Program-made: the position numbers and the translations under genes
Part shown: positions 26,857-36,902 of the stretch, in pieces
How positions within the stretch are numbered: the stretch's first letter is position 1
Layout: every line of letters starts with the position of its first letter
NCBI GenBank assembly: GCA_028284385.1
Contig: JANQRT010000060.1
Coordinates: 62,001-126,000 of the forward strand
Direction: 5' to 3'
DNA from: Opitutaceae bacterium
GTDB taxonomy: Bacteria; Verrucomicrobiota; Verrucomicrobiia; Opitutales; Opitutaceae
DNA length: 64,000 nucleotides
Notes under the pieces: generated by a model
Told to the model about the DNA's origin: nothing
The model's database searches: none
Seen by the model: the letters and a program-made list of their open reading frames with translations, nothing else

Positions 26857-27783
26857 TTATTTATTAGGGAGACGGTAGATGGCTGGCTTCACTGACTCGT
26901 ACGGATGATTGATCCCTGCTAGGCTCTCCGCGTGGCCTATCATCAAGTAGCCCCCTGGTTCGAGATACTCGGACAGCCGCTTTACGAGTTGTTCCTGAGT
27001 TTGACGGTCAAAGTAGATCATCACGTTTCGACAGAAGATGAGATTGAACTTTTGAGTCCATGGATAATGGGCATCGAATAGATTCAGTCTCTTGAAATGC
27101 ACCATTTTTCTCAGATTTGGATGGATTCGAAAGTAGCCATCCATCTGCTTTTCCCCCTTTTGAAAGTACTTTCGCTGCCACTCGAGACGCACCTGTTTCA
27201 ATTTGTCCTTCTCGTAGATCCCTTTCGAAGCGAAATCCAGAACCTTCGTTGAGATGTCGCTGCAATCAAGCCTCCAAGTCCTTTCTTTTTCGAGATTGGC
27301 AAAGAATTCCGATAGGGTGATAGCCAGCGAATAGGGCTCTTCTCCAGTCGAGCAAGCGCAGCTCCAGACTTTTAGCTGTTTCGAATATCCCATTTTTCCG
27401 CTAGCGAACTCAGGGAGGATATTGCTATTGAGAAACTTGAAGTGATTTATCTCGCGGAAGAAAAACGTGTGGTTTGTCGATATGGCATCTATCAGATGGT
27501 ACAGCTCGCCGTCCTGAGCGTCGTTTTTCAAACGATTGCAGTAATCGGCGAACGACGGGCATTTGGTCGCTCTAAGCCGTTTTCCTAGGCGTGCGGTAAC
27601 CAGTTCTCTCTTGCTGTCTCCTAAATCGATTCGGGTTTCCTGGTAGATGAGCTTTCGGATAAATTCGTAATCCTTGTTGGAAAGCTTAAGCTCCGAGCTC
27701 TTGGGTAATAGCTCGTTGTGTCGTTTGAAATTTTCGAGGTCTTCCGATGTGAAGGCGGATTTCCTGGTGGAGCTTGAATTCAT
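26857..27783 (-). CDS. cheR: Chemotaxis protein methyltransferase CheR
   Basis: A 308-residue protein. Residues ~40-100 are the CheR N-terminal helical domain (YEFIRKLIYQETRIDLGDSK, TARLGKRLRA). The SAM-binding motif is KVWSCACSTGEEPYSLAI, and the late motif is NLIFCRNVMIYFD. CheR methylates glutamates on chemoreceptors, opposing CheB and CheD. The first ~35 residues are an extra hydrophilic extension. It is divergent from metH and leads the minus-strand chemotaxis block. Confidence 0.92.
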   Translation of the reverse strand: MNSSSTRKSAFTSEDLENFKRHNELLPKSSELKLSNKDYEFIRKLIYQETRIDLGDSKRELVTARLGKRLRATKCPSFADYCNRLKNDAQDGELYHLIDAISTNHTFFFREINHFKFLNSNILPEFASGKMGYSKQLKVWSCACSTGEEPYSLAITLSEFFANLEKERTWRLDCSDISTKVLDFASKGIYEKDKLKQVRLEWQRKYFQKGEKQMDGYFRIHPNLRKMVHFKRLNLFDAHYPWTQKFNLIFCRNVMIYFDRQTQEQLVKRLSEYLEPGGYLMIGHAESLAGINHPYESVKPAIYRLPNK

Positions 27784-27944
27784 CGAGGGTCGAAGTCTAT
27801 GGCGGACAGATCTTCTTAGATCGCTCTCCGTTGGGGAAACTTGAGAGCTTAGGTGTAACCCCGATCAGGATATTTTGCCGATTTGTTCTCAGCAGTCTAA
27901 AATTTCAGTGAATACTTCCTTAAATTTCTCATTCCCGTTACGAA

Positions 27945-30900
27945 ATGGTTGTGCGTTTCAGGAAAGGAGACTTTCCTACCGCCTCTAAAAGAAAACCCAT
28001 GGCCTCACATTCTTCGCGAGATACTCCCGAAACGGACAGTTACAGACGGCTAACGAGACTTTTACAGGAACGTATCTTGTACCTGGATGGCGCGATGGGC
28101 ACTATGATCCAGCGTTACAAACTGGACGAAGCCGACTTCAGAAAAGGTCGCTTTGATGATCATCCAAAGGATCTCAAGGGAAATAACGAACTGCTGACCC
28201 TTACTCGACCGGATGTGATTCGCGAGATCCATTACGGTTTCCTTGAGGCTGGCGCGGATATCATAGAAACGAATACATTCAGCGCTACGCGAATCGCGCA
28301 AGCCGATTACGAGTTGGAGGATGCGGTTGATGAACTGAATGTCGCATCCGCTCGTCTTGCTAAAGAAGTGGTAGAGGAGTTTATGGCTGAACATCCCGAC
28401 CGGACCTGCTTCGTCGCGGGAGCCATTGGGCCTACCAATCGAACGGCATCGCTCTCTCCAGATGTGAATCGACCGGAGTATCGAGCGGTTACCTTCGAAG
28501 AGCTGAAATTGGCTTACAAGGAGCAGATCATCAAGCTAGTCGAGGGTGGGGTGGATATTCTTTTTCCGGAAACGACTTTCGACACCTTGAACCTCAAGGC
28601 CTGCATCTTCGCCCTAGAGGAATTTTTTGAAGAATACGGTCAACGGCTGCCGGTCATGCTGAGCGTGACGATCACCGATGCTTCGGGTCGTACGCTTTCG
28701 GGGCAAACCATTGAAGCCTTCTGGGCTTCGGTTGCTCACGCCAAACCGTTGAGTGTTGGCATTAATTGCGCGCTTGGGACGAAGGAGATGAGACCTTATA
28801 TCGAGGCCTTGTCTAAGGTAGCGGACTGTTTCATTTCCTGCTACCCCAACGCTGGGCTTCCCAATCCTCTCAGCGAAACGGGATACGACGAGCTTCCATC
28901 AGACACGGCTGCATTCCTCGAGGACTATGCTTCTAATGCCTTTGTAAACGTTATTGGAGGATGCTGCGGGACAACGCCTGAACATATTGCGGCTATCGTT
29001 GAGAAAACAAAGACGTATCCGCCACGTAAGCCCCCAACCGTTCTTCCGGCATTGCGGCTCAGCGGCTTGGAGCCGTTTATCGTCGAAGGAGAAAAGGCTC
29101 CTTTCGTCATGGTTGGCGAGCGAACGAACGTTATGGGCTCACCCAAGTTCCGCCGTTTGATCAAGGAAGACAAATTCGAAGAAGCTTTGGCCATTGCCCG
29201 ACAGCAGGTTGAAAACGGGGCTAATCTTATCGATGTGAATTTCGATGAGGGTCTTCTCGATAGCGAGGCTTGCATGACTCAATTCCTGAATCTGGTCGCC
29301 TCGGAACCGGAGATTTCAAGGGTTCCTATTATGATCGATTCGTCGAAATGGTCGGTCATTGAAGCGGGCTTGAAATGCGTCCAGGGCAAATGCGTCGTAA
29401 ACTCCATCAGCCTTAAAGAAGGGGAAGAGAAATTTCTCGAACAGGCGTCCCAAATTCTTAGATACGGCGCAGCGGTTGTAGTGATGGCTTTCGACGAAAA
29501 AGGCCAGGCAGCTACCCGCGAGGACAAGGTTCGTATTTGCCAGCGAGCTTACAATCTATTGAGAGAGAAACTCGATTTCCCTGCAGAGGATATCATTTTC
29601 GATCCTAACGTTCTCACCGTTGCTACGGGTATTGAAGAACACAATACATATGCCGTCGATTTTATCGAAGCGACTCGAGAAATAAAGCAGCTATGCCCCT
29701 TTGCTCGTGTTAGTGGAGGAATCAGCAACATCTCCTTCTCCTTCCGCGGAAATAATGTCGTACGGGAAGCGATGCATTCCGCTTTCCTGTATCATGCTAT
29801 CGATGCTGGCCTCGACATGGGAATCGTGAATGCAGGCATGCTCGCCGTTTACGAGGATATCGAGCCCAAGCTTAAGGAGATGGTCGAGGACGTATTGCTA
29901 AACCGACGACAGGATGCTACCGAGCGACTCGTCGACTACGCGGAAGAAGTTAAAGGTTCAGGCAAGAAGAAGGAGGTCCAGACCGAAGCGTGGCGAGAGG
30001 GAACTGTAGAAGAACGACTTTCGCATGCTCTTGTCAAAGGCATCGTCACTCACATCGAGGATGATACAGAGGAGGCAAGAGTTCAGCTTGGCCGCCCGCT
30101 TGATGTGATTGAAGGTCCGCTGATGGATGGAATGAAAGTCGTCGGCGAGCTTTTCGGTTCGGGAAAGATGTTTCTTCCCCAAGTTGTCAAGTCTGCCCGG
30201 GTAATGAAAAAAGCGGTGGCCTATCTGACTCCGTTCATGGAGCAGGAAAAAAAGGATTCGGGGAAGGCGTCTGTTCAAAACAAGATGGTCATCGCCACCG
30301 TAAAAGGCGATGTGCATGACATCGGCAAAAACATCGTATCCGTGGTCCTGGCCTGTAACAACTATGAGGTTATCGATCTTGGAGTGATGGTCCCGTGCGA
30401 CAAAATTCTTGCTCAGGCCAGGGAGCATAATGCGGATCTTATTGGTTTGAGTGGACTGATCACACCTTCGCTAGACGAAATGATTTACGTGGCGAGTGAA
30501 ATGGAGCGAGAGGGATTTGATTTTCCACTACTGATCGGTGGCGCGACCACCAGCAAGGCCCATACGGCAATTAAGATTGCTCCGGTATACAATGGACCCA
30601 CCGTACATGTGGAGGACGCTTCGCTTGTAGTTGGCGTATGTAACGATCTTTTAAGTACGGAAAGAAGAAGCGAGTTTGTTGAAGCGTTGAGAAAGGATCA
30701 GCAACGAGCGCGTGATCGTCACGCTTCCAGGGCGTCTTCGCAAGCTAGTCTTCTCTCGATCGATGAGGCTCGCTCCAATCGATTCGATCCAGGCTGGAAC
30801 GGTCAATCCCCTGAGCGACCAAATCGACTTGGTACCGAGGTTCTGGATAACATCGATCTTGCAGAAGTTCTGGAATATTTCGACTGGTCGCCCCTGTTTT

Positions 30901-31724
30901 GGGCATGGGAACTGAAAGGAGTATTCCCGAAAATTCTGGAGCATGAGAAATATGGAGAACAGGCGAAGGAAATCTATGCTGAAGCCCAAGCTCTGCTTAA
31001 GGACATCATCGAAAACCGGCGATTCCGATTGCGAGCCGTTTCAGGGATTTGGCCGGCTGCCTCAGTGGGCGATGATATTGTTCTCTACGATGATGAAAAG
31101 GAATCCAATGAACTCGCATTCTTGCGCTTTCTTCGCCAACAGCGGTCTAAAGATCCAGGCGACAGCAATTATTGCCTGGCTGACTTCGTTGCTCCCAAGT
31201 CGTCAGGAAAAATCGACTACCTTGGCGGGTTTGCGGTTACGGCTGGTCCTGAAGTGGATCAGTTAGCGGAAACGTATAAGAAAAACAACGACGACTATCG
31301 AGCGATTATGACTCAAGCCCTTGGCGATCGCTTTGCCGAAGCTTTGGCTGAATGGCTTCACAAACGGGTGCGCGACAATTGGGGCTTTGGTAATTCCGAA
31401 GGATTGTCCAACGAGGATCTAATCAAGGAAAAGTATCGAGGTGTAAGGCCGGCTGCCGGCTATCCGGCCTGCCCGGACCATACGGAAAAGGATACTCTCT
31501 GGCGGCTTCTCGATGCAGAGGCGAATACGGGTATTTCGCTTACTGAAAGCTTTGCAATGAATCCGCCAAGCTCGGTTTCAGGCCTCTACTTCTGTCATCC
31601 GGAAGCTCGCTATTTCAATGTGGGCAAAGTTGGGCGCGATCAGATTGAAGACTATGCTCAACGAAAAGGCATCGACGTTTCGGTTGCCGAAAAATGGCTT
31701 CAGCCCAATCTGGACTACAAGTGA
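27945..31724 (+). CDS. metH: Cobalamin-dependent methionine synthase
   Basis: A 1259-residue enzyme with all MetH modules in order: homocysteine-binding domain ([13 protein letters not shown]; Zn cysteines in GINCALG and [14 protein letters not shown]), pterin-binding domain ([13 protein letters not shown], from ~385), B12-binding cap and domain ([17 protein letters not shown], the His below cobalt, ~780), and the AdoMet reactivation domain at the C-terminus ([18 protein letters not shown]). It transfers a methyl group from methyl-tetrahydrofolate to homocysteine. The first ATG is at 27945 and an ATG at 28000 is an alternative. I saw no cobalamin or SAM riboswitch in the 161-bp upstream gap shared with cheR. 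Confidence 0.97.
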   Translation: MVVRFRKGDFPTASKRKPMASHSSRDTPETDSYRRLTRLLQERILYLDGAMGTMIQRYKLDEADFRKGRFDDHPKDLKGNNELLTLTRPDVIREIHYGFLEAGADIIETNTFSATRIAQADYELEDAVDELNVASARLAKEVVEEFMAEHPDRTCFVAGAIGPTNRTASLSPDVNRPEYRAVTFEELKLAYKEQIIKLVEGGVDILFPETTFDTLNLKACIFALEEFFEEYGQRLPVMLSVTITDASGRTLSGQTIEAFWASVAHAKPLSVGINCALGTKEMRPYIEALSKVADCFISCYPNAGLPNPLSETGYDELPSDTAAFLEDYASNAFVNVIGGCCGTTPEHIAAIVEKTKTYPPRKPPTVLPALRLSGLEPFIVEGEKAPFVMVGERTNVMGSPKFRRLIKEDKFEEALAIARQQVENGANLIDVNFDEGLLDSEACMTQFLNLVASEPEISRVPIMIDSSKWSVIEAGLKCVQGKCVVNSISLKEGEEKFLEQASQILRYGAAVVVMAFDEKGQAATREDKVRICQRAYNLLREKLDFPAEDIIFDPNVLTVATGIEEHNTYAVDFIEATREIKQLCPFARVSGGISNISFSFRGNNVVREAMHSAFLYHAIDAGLDMGIVNAGMLAVYEDIEPKLKEMVEDVLLNRRQDATERLVDYAEEVKGSGKKKEVQTEAWREGTVEERLSHALVKGIVTHIEDDTEEARVQLGRPLDVIEGPLMDGMKVVGELFGSGKMFLPQVVKSARVMKKAVAYLTPFMEQEKKDSGKASVQNKMVIATVKGDVHDIGKNIVSVVLACNNYEVIDLGVMVPCDKILAQAREHNADLIGLSGLITPSLDEMIYVASEMEREGFDFPLLIGGATTSKAHTAIKIAPVYNGPTVHVEDASLVVGVCNDLLSTERRSEFVEALRKDQQRARDRHASRASSQASLLSIDEARSNRFDPGWNGQSPERPNRLGTEVLDNIDLAEVLEYFDWSPLFWAWELKGVFPKILEHEKYGEQAKEIYAEAQALLKDIIENRRFRLRAVSGIWPAASVGDDIVLYDDEKESNELAFLRFLRQQRSKDPGDSNYCLADFVAPKSSGKIDYLGGFAVTAGPEVDQLAETYKKNNDDYRAIMTQALGDRFAEALAEWLHKRVRDNWGFGNSEGLSNEDLIKEKYRGVRPAAGYPACPDHTEKDTLWRLLDAEANTGISLTESFAMNPPSSVSGLYFCHPEARYFNVGKVGRDQIEDYAQRKGIDVSVAEKWLQPNLDYK

Positions 31725-31789
31725 GGCTCGGTTGGGTCGCGCTTGAAATTAATCGAATCCGGCTACCTCGATTGCTTGGATTCATACGC

Positions 31790-31810
31790 TAGCTGTTGAG
31801 AAAACAGCTA
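31790..31810 (+). terminator. Hairpin downstream of metH
   Basis: TAGCTGTT-GAGAA-AACAGCTA, a perfect 8-bp stem starting 66 bases after the metH stop. The following sequence is only moderately T-rich, so termination is likely but not certain. Confidence 0.45.
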
Positions 31811-31936
31811 TTCGCATTTAATCTTTGCCTTGTCGGGTCCCCATAGACTTTTGGCGCATCCATTGCTGGATTAAAATGGTTAGCGAGGAGAAAATGGGGC
31901 GACCTATTTGTCTTTTTTGCAGGAGCAGAAACACTA

Positions 31937-31967
31937 GGGGCCGGCGTTAGGGGTTATCGTCGGCCCC
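31937..31967. other. GC-rich hairpin between metH and the LysR gene
   Basis: GGGGCCGGCG / CGTCGGCCCC forms a 10-bp stem with one G-T pair and an 11-base loop in the 331-bp convergent gap. There is no adjacent U-run on either strand. It may act in either direction or belong to a repeat. Confidence 0.4.
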
Positions 31968-31990
31968 GTCGGTTCTGAAACACTTAAAAG

Positions 31991-32007
31991 CCTTATCCAG
32001 GATAAGG
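31991..32007 (-). terminator. Likely terminator of the LysR gene
   Basis: CCTTATC-CAG-GATAAGG, a 7-bp stem 48 bases after the LysR stop on the minus strand. Read on that strand it is followed by CTTTTAAG, a weak U-run. Confidence 0.45.
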
Positions 32008-32055
32008 ATACAGGTCTTTAAATCGAAATGCTCCTCGCTAGGCGATTATAGCGAG

Positions 32056-32940
32056 TCAAGCCTCGTTACCCGTAAGGGTCTTTATGAATTTCTTCATCGC
32101 TGGGGTTAGCACACGCCCCTTGCGGTGCAGAATAGCCAGTGGCCGGGTGAAACCGCTTCCTTCAAGGGGAACCGATACCAGAGTGCCTTGCTTAACTTCC
32201 TGTGTCACCGTCGCTTGAGGAACCATGGCGATGCCAGCATCTATCTCGACCGCTCGCTTCACGGTCTCGATGTTGTCGAATTCCATTACCGGCTCGATTT
32301 CGATCTTGTTGTCACGGAAGATTTGATCAACCGCCTTGCGTGTCGGGATGTCGGGATCGAAGCTGATGAATTTATGAGTAGCCAGATCGTCTACGGTCAA
32401 ACTACCTCTTTTAGCGAGGGAATGATCCGGATGGCAAATGATGACCAGTTGATCTTCGCGGAAGGGAATGATGTCGATCTGACGCGATTTGGCGGGGAAC
32501 GCTACCAGACCAAAATCCACCGAGTTGTGCAAAATGTCTTCGTAGACCAGATTCGATCGCCTGTATTCAACGCGAACGTTTACGGATGGGAATTCGCTCA
32601 AGAACGACTTAATAAAAGGCGGGAGCTCGTGGAGGCCGATACTGTAGATCGTTGAAATGCGAATCGTTCCACTGATGACTTTCTTCATCTCCATTAGCTC
32701 GCTTACGAGCTTGTCGTAGACGTGAAGAATTTCCTTTGACGATTGGTAGACGCGCTCTCCCTCCCGCGTTAGCTGGAATTGCTTCTGGCTTCGATCGATG
32801 AGCAACGTGTTGAAATTGCGCTCCATAGCCCGAGCTTGTTGACTTACTGCCGATTGGGTGACGCCATTAAGTCGCGCCGCCTTGGAAAAGCTCTTTGTTT
32901 CTACGAGATCGGCGAATATCTTAAAGTTGTCTACTTGCAT
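32056..32940 (-). CDS. LysR-family transcriptional regulator
   Basis: A 294-residue protein. Residues 1-60 are the LysR winged helix (NFKIFADLVETKSFSKAARL, GVTQSAVSQQARAME). The C-terminal ~200 residues form the two-lobed ligand-binding domain (ISTIYSIGLHELPPFIKSF, the first lobe; IDAGIAMVPQATV, the second). LysR proteins usually control a divergent gene. Here that is the YggS-family gene at 33012, but the 71-bp gap shows no clear T-N11-A box. The ligand is not predictable; the layout is loosely CysB/CysL-like, which is only an impression. Confidence 0.9.
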   Translation of the reverse strand: MQVDNFKIFADLVETKSFSKAARLNGVTQSAVSQQARAMERNFNTLLIDRSQKQFQLTREGERVYQSSKEILHVYDKLVSELMEMKKVISGTIRISTIYSIGLHELPPFIKSFLSEFPSVNVRVEYRRSNLVYEDILHNSVDFGLVAFPAKSRQIDIIPFREDQLVIICHPDHSLAKRGSLTVDDLATHKFISFDPDIPTRKAVDQIFRDNKIEIEPVMEFDNIETVKRAVEIDAGIAMVPQATVTQEVKQGTLVSVPLEGSGFTRPLAILHRKGRVLTPAMKKFIKTLTGNEA

Positions 32941-33011
32941 CTTTCTTAGAATTGTTCCCCGGATGTATAACGAATTCTAATTATAAGCAAATCTAAAGAG
33001 AAGTTTTTTTA

Positions 33012-33713
33012 ATGTTTTTGAGCTTTGAAACCTTCCAAGCTAATTTGGCCAACGTTACTGAACAAATCGCGGCTGCTTGTCAGGCCGCTGGCCGGGCGTC
33101 TGAATCCGTGTCTCTTCTTCCGGTGACGAAGAACCATCCATTGGAAGCCGCTCGATACGCCTTTGATGCCGGAATACAGTCCGTTGGAGAGAATCGCGTT
33201 CAGGAAGCGCTCGGAAAAATCGACGCTGCAAGCTTCGAGATCCGATGGGAATTGATAGGGCCTTTGCAAAGCAACAAGGCCAAAAGGGCCGCTTCCAGTT
33301 TTTCGAGGATACAGACTGTGGATCGTATCAAGATCCTCAATGCCTTGCAGCGTTTTTGCGAGGAAGCCGAGTCGAGATTGTCAATTCTTCTCCAAGTAAA
33401 TGCAGGGAACGATCCCCAAAAAGCAGGCGTATCGATTGAGGACGCACCCCGCTTGCTAGAGACAGCTTTGGCATGCTCGCGGCTTCAGGTCGATGGGTTG
33501 ATGACGATCGCTCCGCTGTCTGAAGATTCGAATGTCGCTCGCCAGTGCTTTGCCGCTCTTCGAGAATGTCGCGACAGCCTGGAATCCTCCTTCGGCGTGA
33601 GTTTGCCGGAGCTTTCCATGGGTATGAGTAGCGATTTGGACCTCGCTATCAAGGAAGGCAGCACCATGGTTCGTGTAGGCACAGCTTTGTACGGAAAGCG
33701 TGAATACGTTTAG
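33012..33713 (+). CDS. YggS/PLPBP-family pyridoxal phosphate homeostasis protein
   Basis: A 233-residue protein with the fold-type III barrel features of YggS: the PLP lysine in LLPVTKNHP (K38), GENRVQEALGKI, WELIGPLQSNKAKRA, VDGLMTIAP and LSMGMSSDLDLAIKEGSTMVRVGTALYG, of which LSMGMSSDLDLA is the classic signature. These proteins bind PLP without catalysing a reaction and keep free PLP and amino acid pools in balance. It is divergent from the LysR gene. The start ATG is preceded by an AT-rich stretch without a strong ribosome site. Confidence 0.92.
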   Translation: MFLSFETFQANLANVTEQIAAACQAAGRASESVSLLPVTKNHPLEAARYAFDAGIQSVGENRVQEALGKIDAASFEIRWELIGPLQSNKAKRAASSFSRIQTVDRIKILNALQRFCEEAESRLSILLQVNAGNDPQKAGVSIEDAPRLLETALACSRLQVDGLMTIAPLSEDSNVARQCFAALRECRDSLESSFGVSLPELSMGMSSDLDLAIKEGSTMVRVGTALYGKREYV

Positions 33714-33724
33714 GTTTTCAATTA

Positions 33725-34429
33725 CTACCAGGGAATCTCGGCTCTGTCTCTGAAGAACATCCCCGTCCAATCGTGTGGAGCCTCGGTTGCCAGCCAGACG
33801 ATGGTGTTGACTCCTTCTTCAGGACTCCGTGTGGCTTGAGGACCACCCATATCGGTTCGGCACCAGCCGGGACAAACGCAGTTTACTGAAATGGAATCCG
33901 ATCTGAGCGTCGATGCGAGTTGACGGGTGACTGCGTTGAGCGCGGTTTTGGAGATACTGTAAGCCGGAGCCCAGCTTTCCATGTCGCAAAGCTGTCCCGC
34001 TCCGCTGGATACGTTTACGATTCTCGGACTATCGGCTTTGCTCAAAAGCGGGGTAAACGCCGCGGCGACAAGCGCTGGCCCTACAGCGTTGATGCGGAAA
34101 GACTCGAGCAATTTATCGGGGGTCGTTTCTAGAATACTCTCTTCCTCGTCCAAGAGTATGCCGGCATTATTGAGGAGCGCATCGATATGATCGATCCGGG
34201 ACGCCAGCTGTTCGGCGGCTTTTCTAATGCTGTCCTGATCCGAAATATCAATGGTAATATGGCTCGCGCTTTTCCCTAAACTAAGGATTGTATCAACAAT
34301 TTCCTGACCAGCAGCTGCATCTCGCGTCCCCACTACGACTTCCCAGCCAAGGTCCGCGATTTCCATGGCAGCTTGTTTGCCCAGTCCCCTGTTTGCGCCC
34401 GTTATTAATGCGATTCCCTGATTTTGCAT
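33725..34429 (-). CDS. Short-chain dehydrogenase/reductase (classical SDR)
   Basis: A 234-residue classical SDR. The cofactor loop is ALITGANRGLGKQAA, the structural NNAG is in DALLNNAGILL, the catalytic Ser is in IVNVSSGAGQ and the Tyr-Lys in AYSISKTALN. The basic residue after the second strand (VVVGTRDAAAG) favours NADPH. It resembles the carbonyl reductase-like group. The substrate is unknown. It is convergent with the YggS gene (11-base gap) and divergent from the oxidoreductase at 34584. Confidence 0.85.
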   Translation of the reverse strand: MQNQGIALITGANRGLGKQAAMEIADLGWEVVVGTRDAAAGQEIVDTILSLGKSASHITIDISDQDSIRKAAEQLASRIDHIDALLNNAGILLDEEESILETTPDKLLESFRINAVGPALVAAAFTPLLSKADSPRIVNVSSGAGQLCDMESWAPAYSISKTALNAVTRQLASTLRSDSISVNCVCPGWCRTDMGGPQATRSPEEGVNTIVWLATEAPHDWTGMFFRDRAEIPW

Positions 34430-34583
34430 GGGAGGATTGTGACCGTTTCACACTGCAAAGTCCATACCGCATTGAGCAGAGAGACGCCAAAGATTGCGTT
34501 GATTTGCTCGTTTGATCCTACGTCGAGAGATTAACCTTGAATGGCCCCTTGAGGGTCTCAGGATAGCCACTCCATTTCCTACT

Positions 34584-35693
34584 ATGTTAGAAGAGATCGC
34601 AAAAATCGGAGTGGTCGGCTGCGGAAACATTAGTCCTGCCTATTTCCGCGGCTGTAAACACTATCGGAATATCGAAATGGTAGCTTGCGCCGACATCAGT
34701 CGCGATGCTGCTGAGAGCCGGGCTGAAGAGTTCGAGGTGCCGCGTGTTCTTAGCGTTGATGAGCTTCTTGCGGATGAGGAAATTGAAATCGTGCTCAACA
34801 TAACCACCCCGCAGTTTCACGCTCCGCTCAATAAAGCGATTCTCGAAGCGGGAAAGCATTCCTATTGCGAGAAGCCATTCGCGACCAACCGAAACGAAGG
34901 AAAGGAGGTTTTGGAACTGGCTCTCGAAAAAGGACTATATGCCGGTTGCGCTCCAGATACCTTTCTCAGTGCGCCGCTGCAAACCGCTCGCAAGCTGGTC
35001 GATGAAGGATTTATTGGAGATCCTTTTGGAGCGGTTGCCGTATTCGCCTATCCAGGACACGAAAGCTGGCATCCCAATCCCGAATACTACTATAAAAAGG
35101 GAGGTGGCCCTCTTTTCGATATGGGGCCTTACTACTTAACCGCGCTTGTAAACATCTTGGGACCCGTATCGACTGTCTGTGGCTCTACGAAAACGACCTT
35201 CGAAGAAAGAACTATTGCTAGCGAGCCTCTTAAAGGAGCCAAAATCCAAGTCGAAACGCCGACTCATGTGAACGGTCTTCTCGAATTCGAGAATGGTGTG
35301 ACGGCCTCCACTCTTTTTAGCTTCGATATGCGTGGAGCCCATCAGTTGCCGATGCTCTTGGTTTACGGGACAGAAGGATCGCTTTCGCTTCCCAATCCAA
35401 ATCGTTTCGATGGCAAAGTCGAAGTGAGTCGCGGACGTGATGGTCCTTGGGAAGAAGTGCCCTTAGTCCATAATCATGAGGGCATGCGGAGTTTGGGTCT
35501 GGCGGATATGGCTCAGGCGATTCGTTCGAAAAACGCGCAGCGAGCGAATGGAGCCATGGCTTATCATGTTTTCGATGTCATGACTTGCTACGAAGAGTCC
35601 TATGAGCGGGGAGCGAGATTGGAGGTTGAGTCCACCTTTGATCGACAGCCAGTGATGCCTGAGACTAGTGGAGCGGATCCGGCTTTCGCTTAG
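34584..35693 (+). CDS. Gfo/Idh/MocA-family oxidoreductase
   Basis: About 369 residues from ATG 34584; the frame opens at 34512, but MLEEIAKIGVVGCGNIS fits the family start. The NAD(P)-binding loop is GVVGCGNISPAY, the conserved catalytic motif is CEKPFATN, and the C-terminal part (GGGPLFDMGPYYLTALVNIL) carries the usual histidine-replaced dimer region. These enzymes oxidise or reduce sugars, inositols or related compounds. The substrate is not predictable. It stands alone between the SDR and the Nudix gene. Confidence 0.88.
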   Translation: MLEEIAKIGVVGCGNISPAYFRGCKHYRNIEMVACADISRDAAESRAEEFEVPRVLSVDELLADEEIEIVLNITTPQFHAPLNKAILEAGKHSYCEKPFATNRNEGKEVLELALEKGLYAGCAPDTFLSAPLQTARKLVDEGFIGDPFGAVAVFAYPGHESWHPNPEYYYKKGGGPLFDMGPYYLTALVNILGPVSTVCGSTKTTFEERTIASEPLKGAKIQVETPTHVNGLLEFENGVTASTLFSFDMRGAHQLPMLLVYGTEGSLSLPNPNRFDGKVEVSRGRDGPWEEVPLVHNHEGMRSLGLADMAQAIRSKNAQRANGAMAYHVFDVMTCYEESYERGARLEVESTFDRQPVMPETSGADPAFA

Positions 35694-35724
35694 ATCCAAG
35701 GGATCGATCAAGTGAAGATTAGGA

Positions 35725-36309
35725 TTGTCCCCCGCCGGTGGAGGCTCACCATGCCGCAAGGTGTTACCAAGCAATCCATCTGATCAATCCGAGCAAGCGT
35801 CCGTTTCGAAGCCGCATCGCTATCGCATTGGGGTCCTTCTTTATTTGCGAAACCAAGATGGCGATGTCTTGCTCATAAAGCGTTCTCGGGCTCCGAATGT
35901 CGGGCTCTGGTGTGCGGTGGGGGGCAAGCTGGAGATGGATACTGGCGAGTCTCCATTCGAATGCGCTATTCGTGAGGCTAAGGAGGAAGTCGGAATCGCG
36001 CTTTCCGAAAAGGATGTCAGCTTGCGCTGCATTCTTTCAGAGGAGAATTACGAAAATACTGGGCATTGGTTGATGTTCATTTTCGAGATTCGCTGCCAAT
36101 TGAGCGAACCTCCTCAGCCTATCGACGAAGGCGTATTCAGTTTTTTCAAACACGAGGAGCTGGAGGCTCTCTCAATGCCTCCATTGGACAAGCGAGTTCT
36201 CATCGATCGAATCCTGAAGGAGGAGGCTTCCGCTCTGCATGTCCTTCATGCCGGTGAAGGTGTCGAAAAAGAGCCGAGCCTTCTAGTCGAAGAGGAGCTG
36301 ATTGGCTAA
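35725..36309 (+). CDS. Nudix hydrolase
   Basis: A Nudix domain of about 194 residues if the TTG at 35725 is used; GTG at 35761 is an alternative start, and no ATG precedes the domain. The Nudix box reads GGKLEMDTGESPFECAIREA followed by KEEVGI, a form with a two-residue insertion before the first glutamate but with the REAKEE core intact. It should cleave an X-linked nucleoside diphosphate. It lies 9 bases upstream of pabA, at the head of the folate operon, so it could serve as the dihydroneopterin triphosphate pyrophosphatase of folate synthesis. That role is inferred from position only. Confidence 0.8.
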   Translation: MSPAGGGSPCRKVLPSNPSDQSEQASVSKPHRYRIGVLLYLRNQDGDVLLIKRSRAPNVGLWCAVGGKLEMDTGESPFECAIREAKEEVGIALSEKDVSLRCILSEENYENTGHWLMFIFEIRCQLSEPPQPIDEGVFSFFKHEELEALSMPPLDKRVLIDRILKEEASALHVLHAGEGVEKEPSLLVEEELIG

Positions 36310-36318
36310 GTTCCCAGA

Positions 36319-36891
36319 ATGGTCTTGCTCATCGATAACTACGACTCTTTCACGTATAATATTTTTCAATACTTCAAGATATTGAAACAGAAAGTCGAGG
36401 TCATTCGCAACGACCAGTTGGATGTTCCTAAGGTCGAATCGCTGCAACCGTCGCTCATTGTTATTTCTCCTGGGCCGGGAGGACCGGAAGCTACCGGCAA
36501 GTGTTCGATGATCATCAACGCATTTAAGAATAGGATTCCGTTTCTCGGGATCTGCCTTGGCATGCAGACGATTGCCAGTTGTTTTGGAGCGAAGATCGTG
36601 AAGGCCTCGGAACCGGTTCATGGTAAGATCCGTCGTGCCCGTCACGACTCCAGTCTGCTCTTCAATGGTCTCCCCAATCCGCTCCAAGTAACGCGTTATC
36701 ATTCTCTGATAGTCGATCGCGATTCGCTGCCTCCTGTTTTAAGAGTGACTGCCGATTCGGACAATCGCGAGATCATGGCCTTGCAACATCAAGATTTGCC
36801 TTTGGCTGGTGTTCAATTTCACCCGGAAGCCCTTCTAACCGAGCATGGACTTGAATTGCTGGCCAATGCGTTGGAATTGGGAAAATCGTAA
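36319..36891 (+). CDS. pabA: Aminodeoxychorismate/anthranilate synthase glutamine amidotransferase subunit
   Basis: A 190-residue class I glutamine amidotransferase: LLIDNYDSFTYNIFQYF at the start, the nucleophile in FLGICLGMQTIA (about C80) and the His-Glu of the triad in GVQFHPEALLTEHG. It supplies ammonia from glutamine to the chorismate-binding partner. It lies directly upstream of pabB and the folate genes, which favours the p-aminobenzoate pathway, though such subunits may also serve anthranilate synthase. Confidence 0.9.
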   Translation: MVLLIDNYDSFTYNIFQYFKILKQKVEVIRNDQLDVPKVESLQPSLIVISPGPGGPEATGKCSMIINAFKNRIPFLGICLGMQTIASCFGAKIVKASEPVHGKIRRARHDSSLLFNGLPNPLQVTRYHSLIVDRDSLPPVLRVTADSDNREIMALQHQDLPLAGVQFHPEALLTEHGLELLANALELGKS

Positions 36892-36902
36892 AACTGGGCG
36901 TC

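Noticed and set aside
27784..27944. Possible cobalamin or SAM riboswitch upstream of metH
   Set aside because: Looked for the B12 box and S-box style elements in the 161-bp gap and found none I could support.
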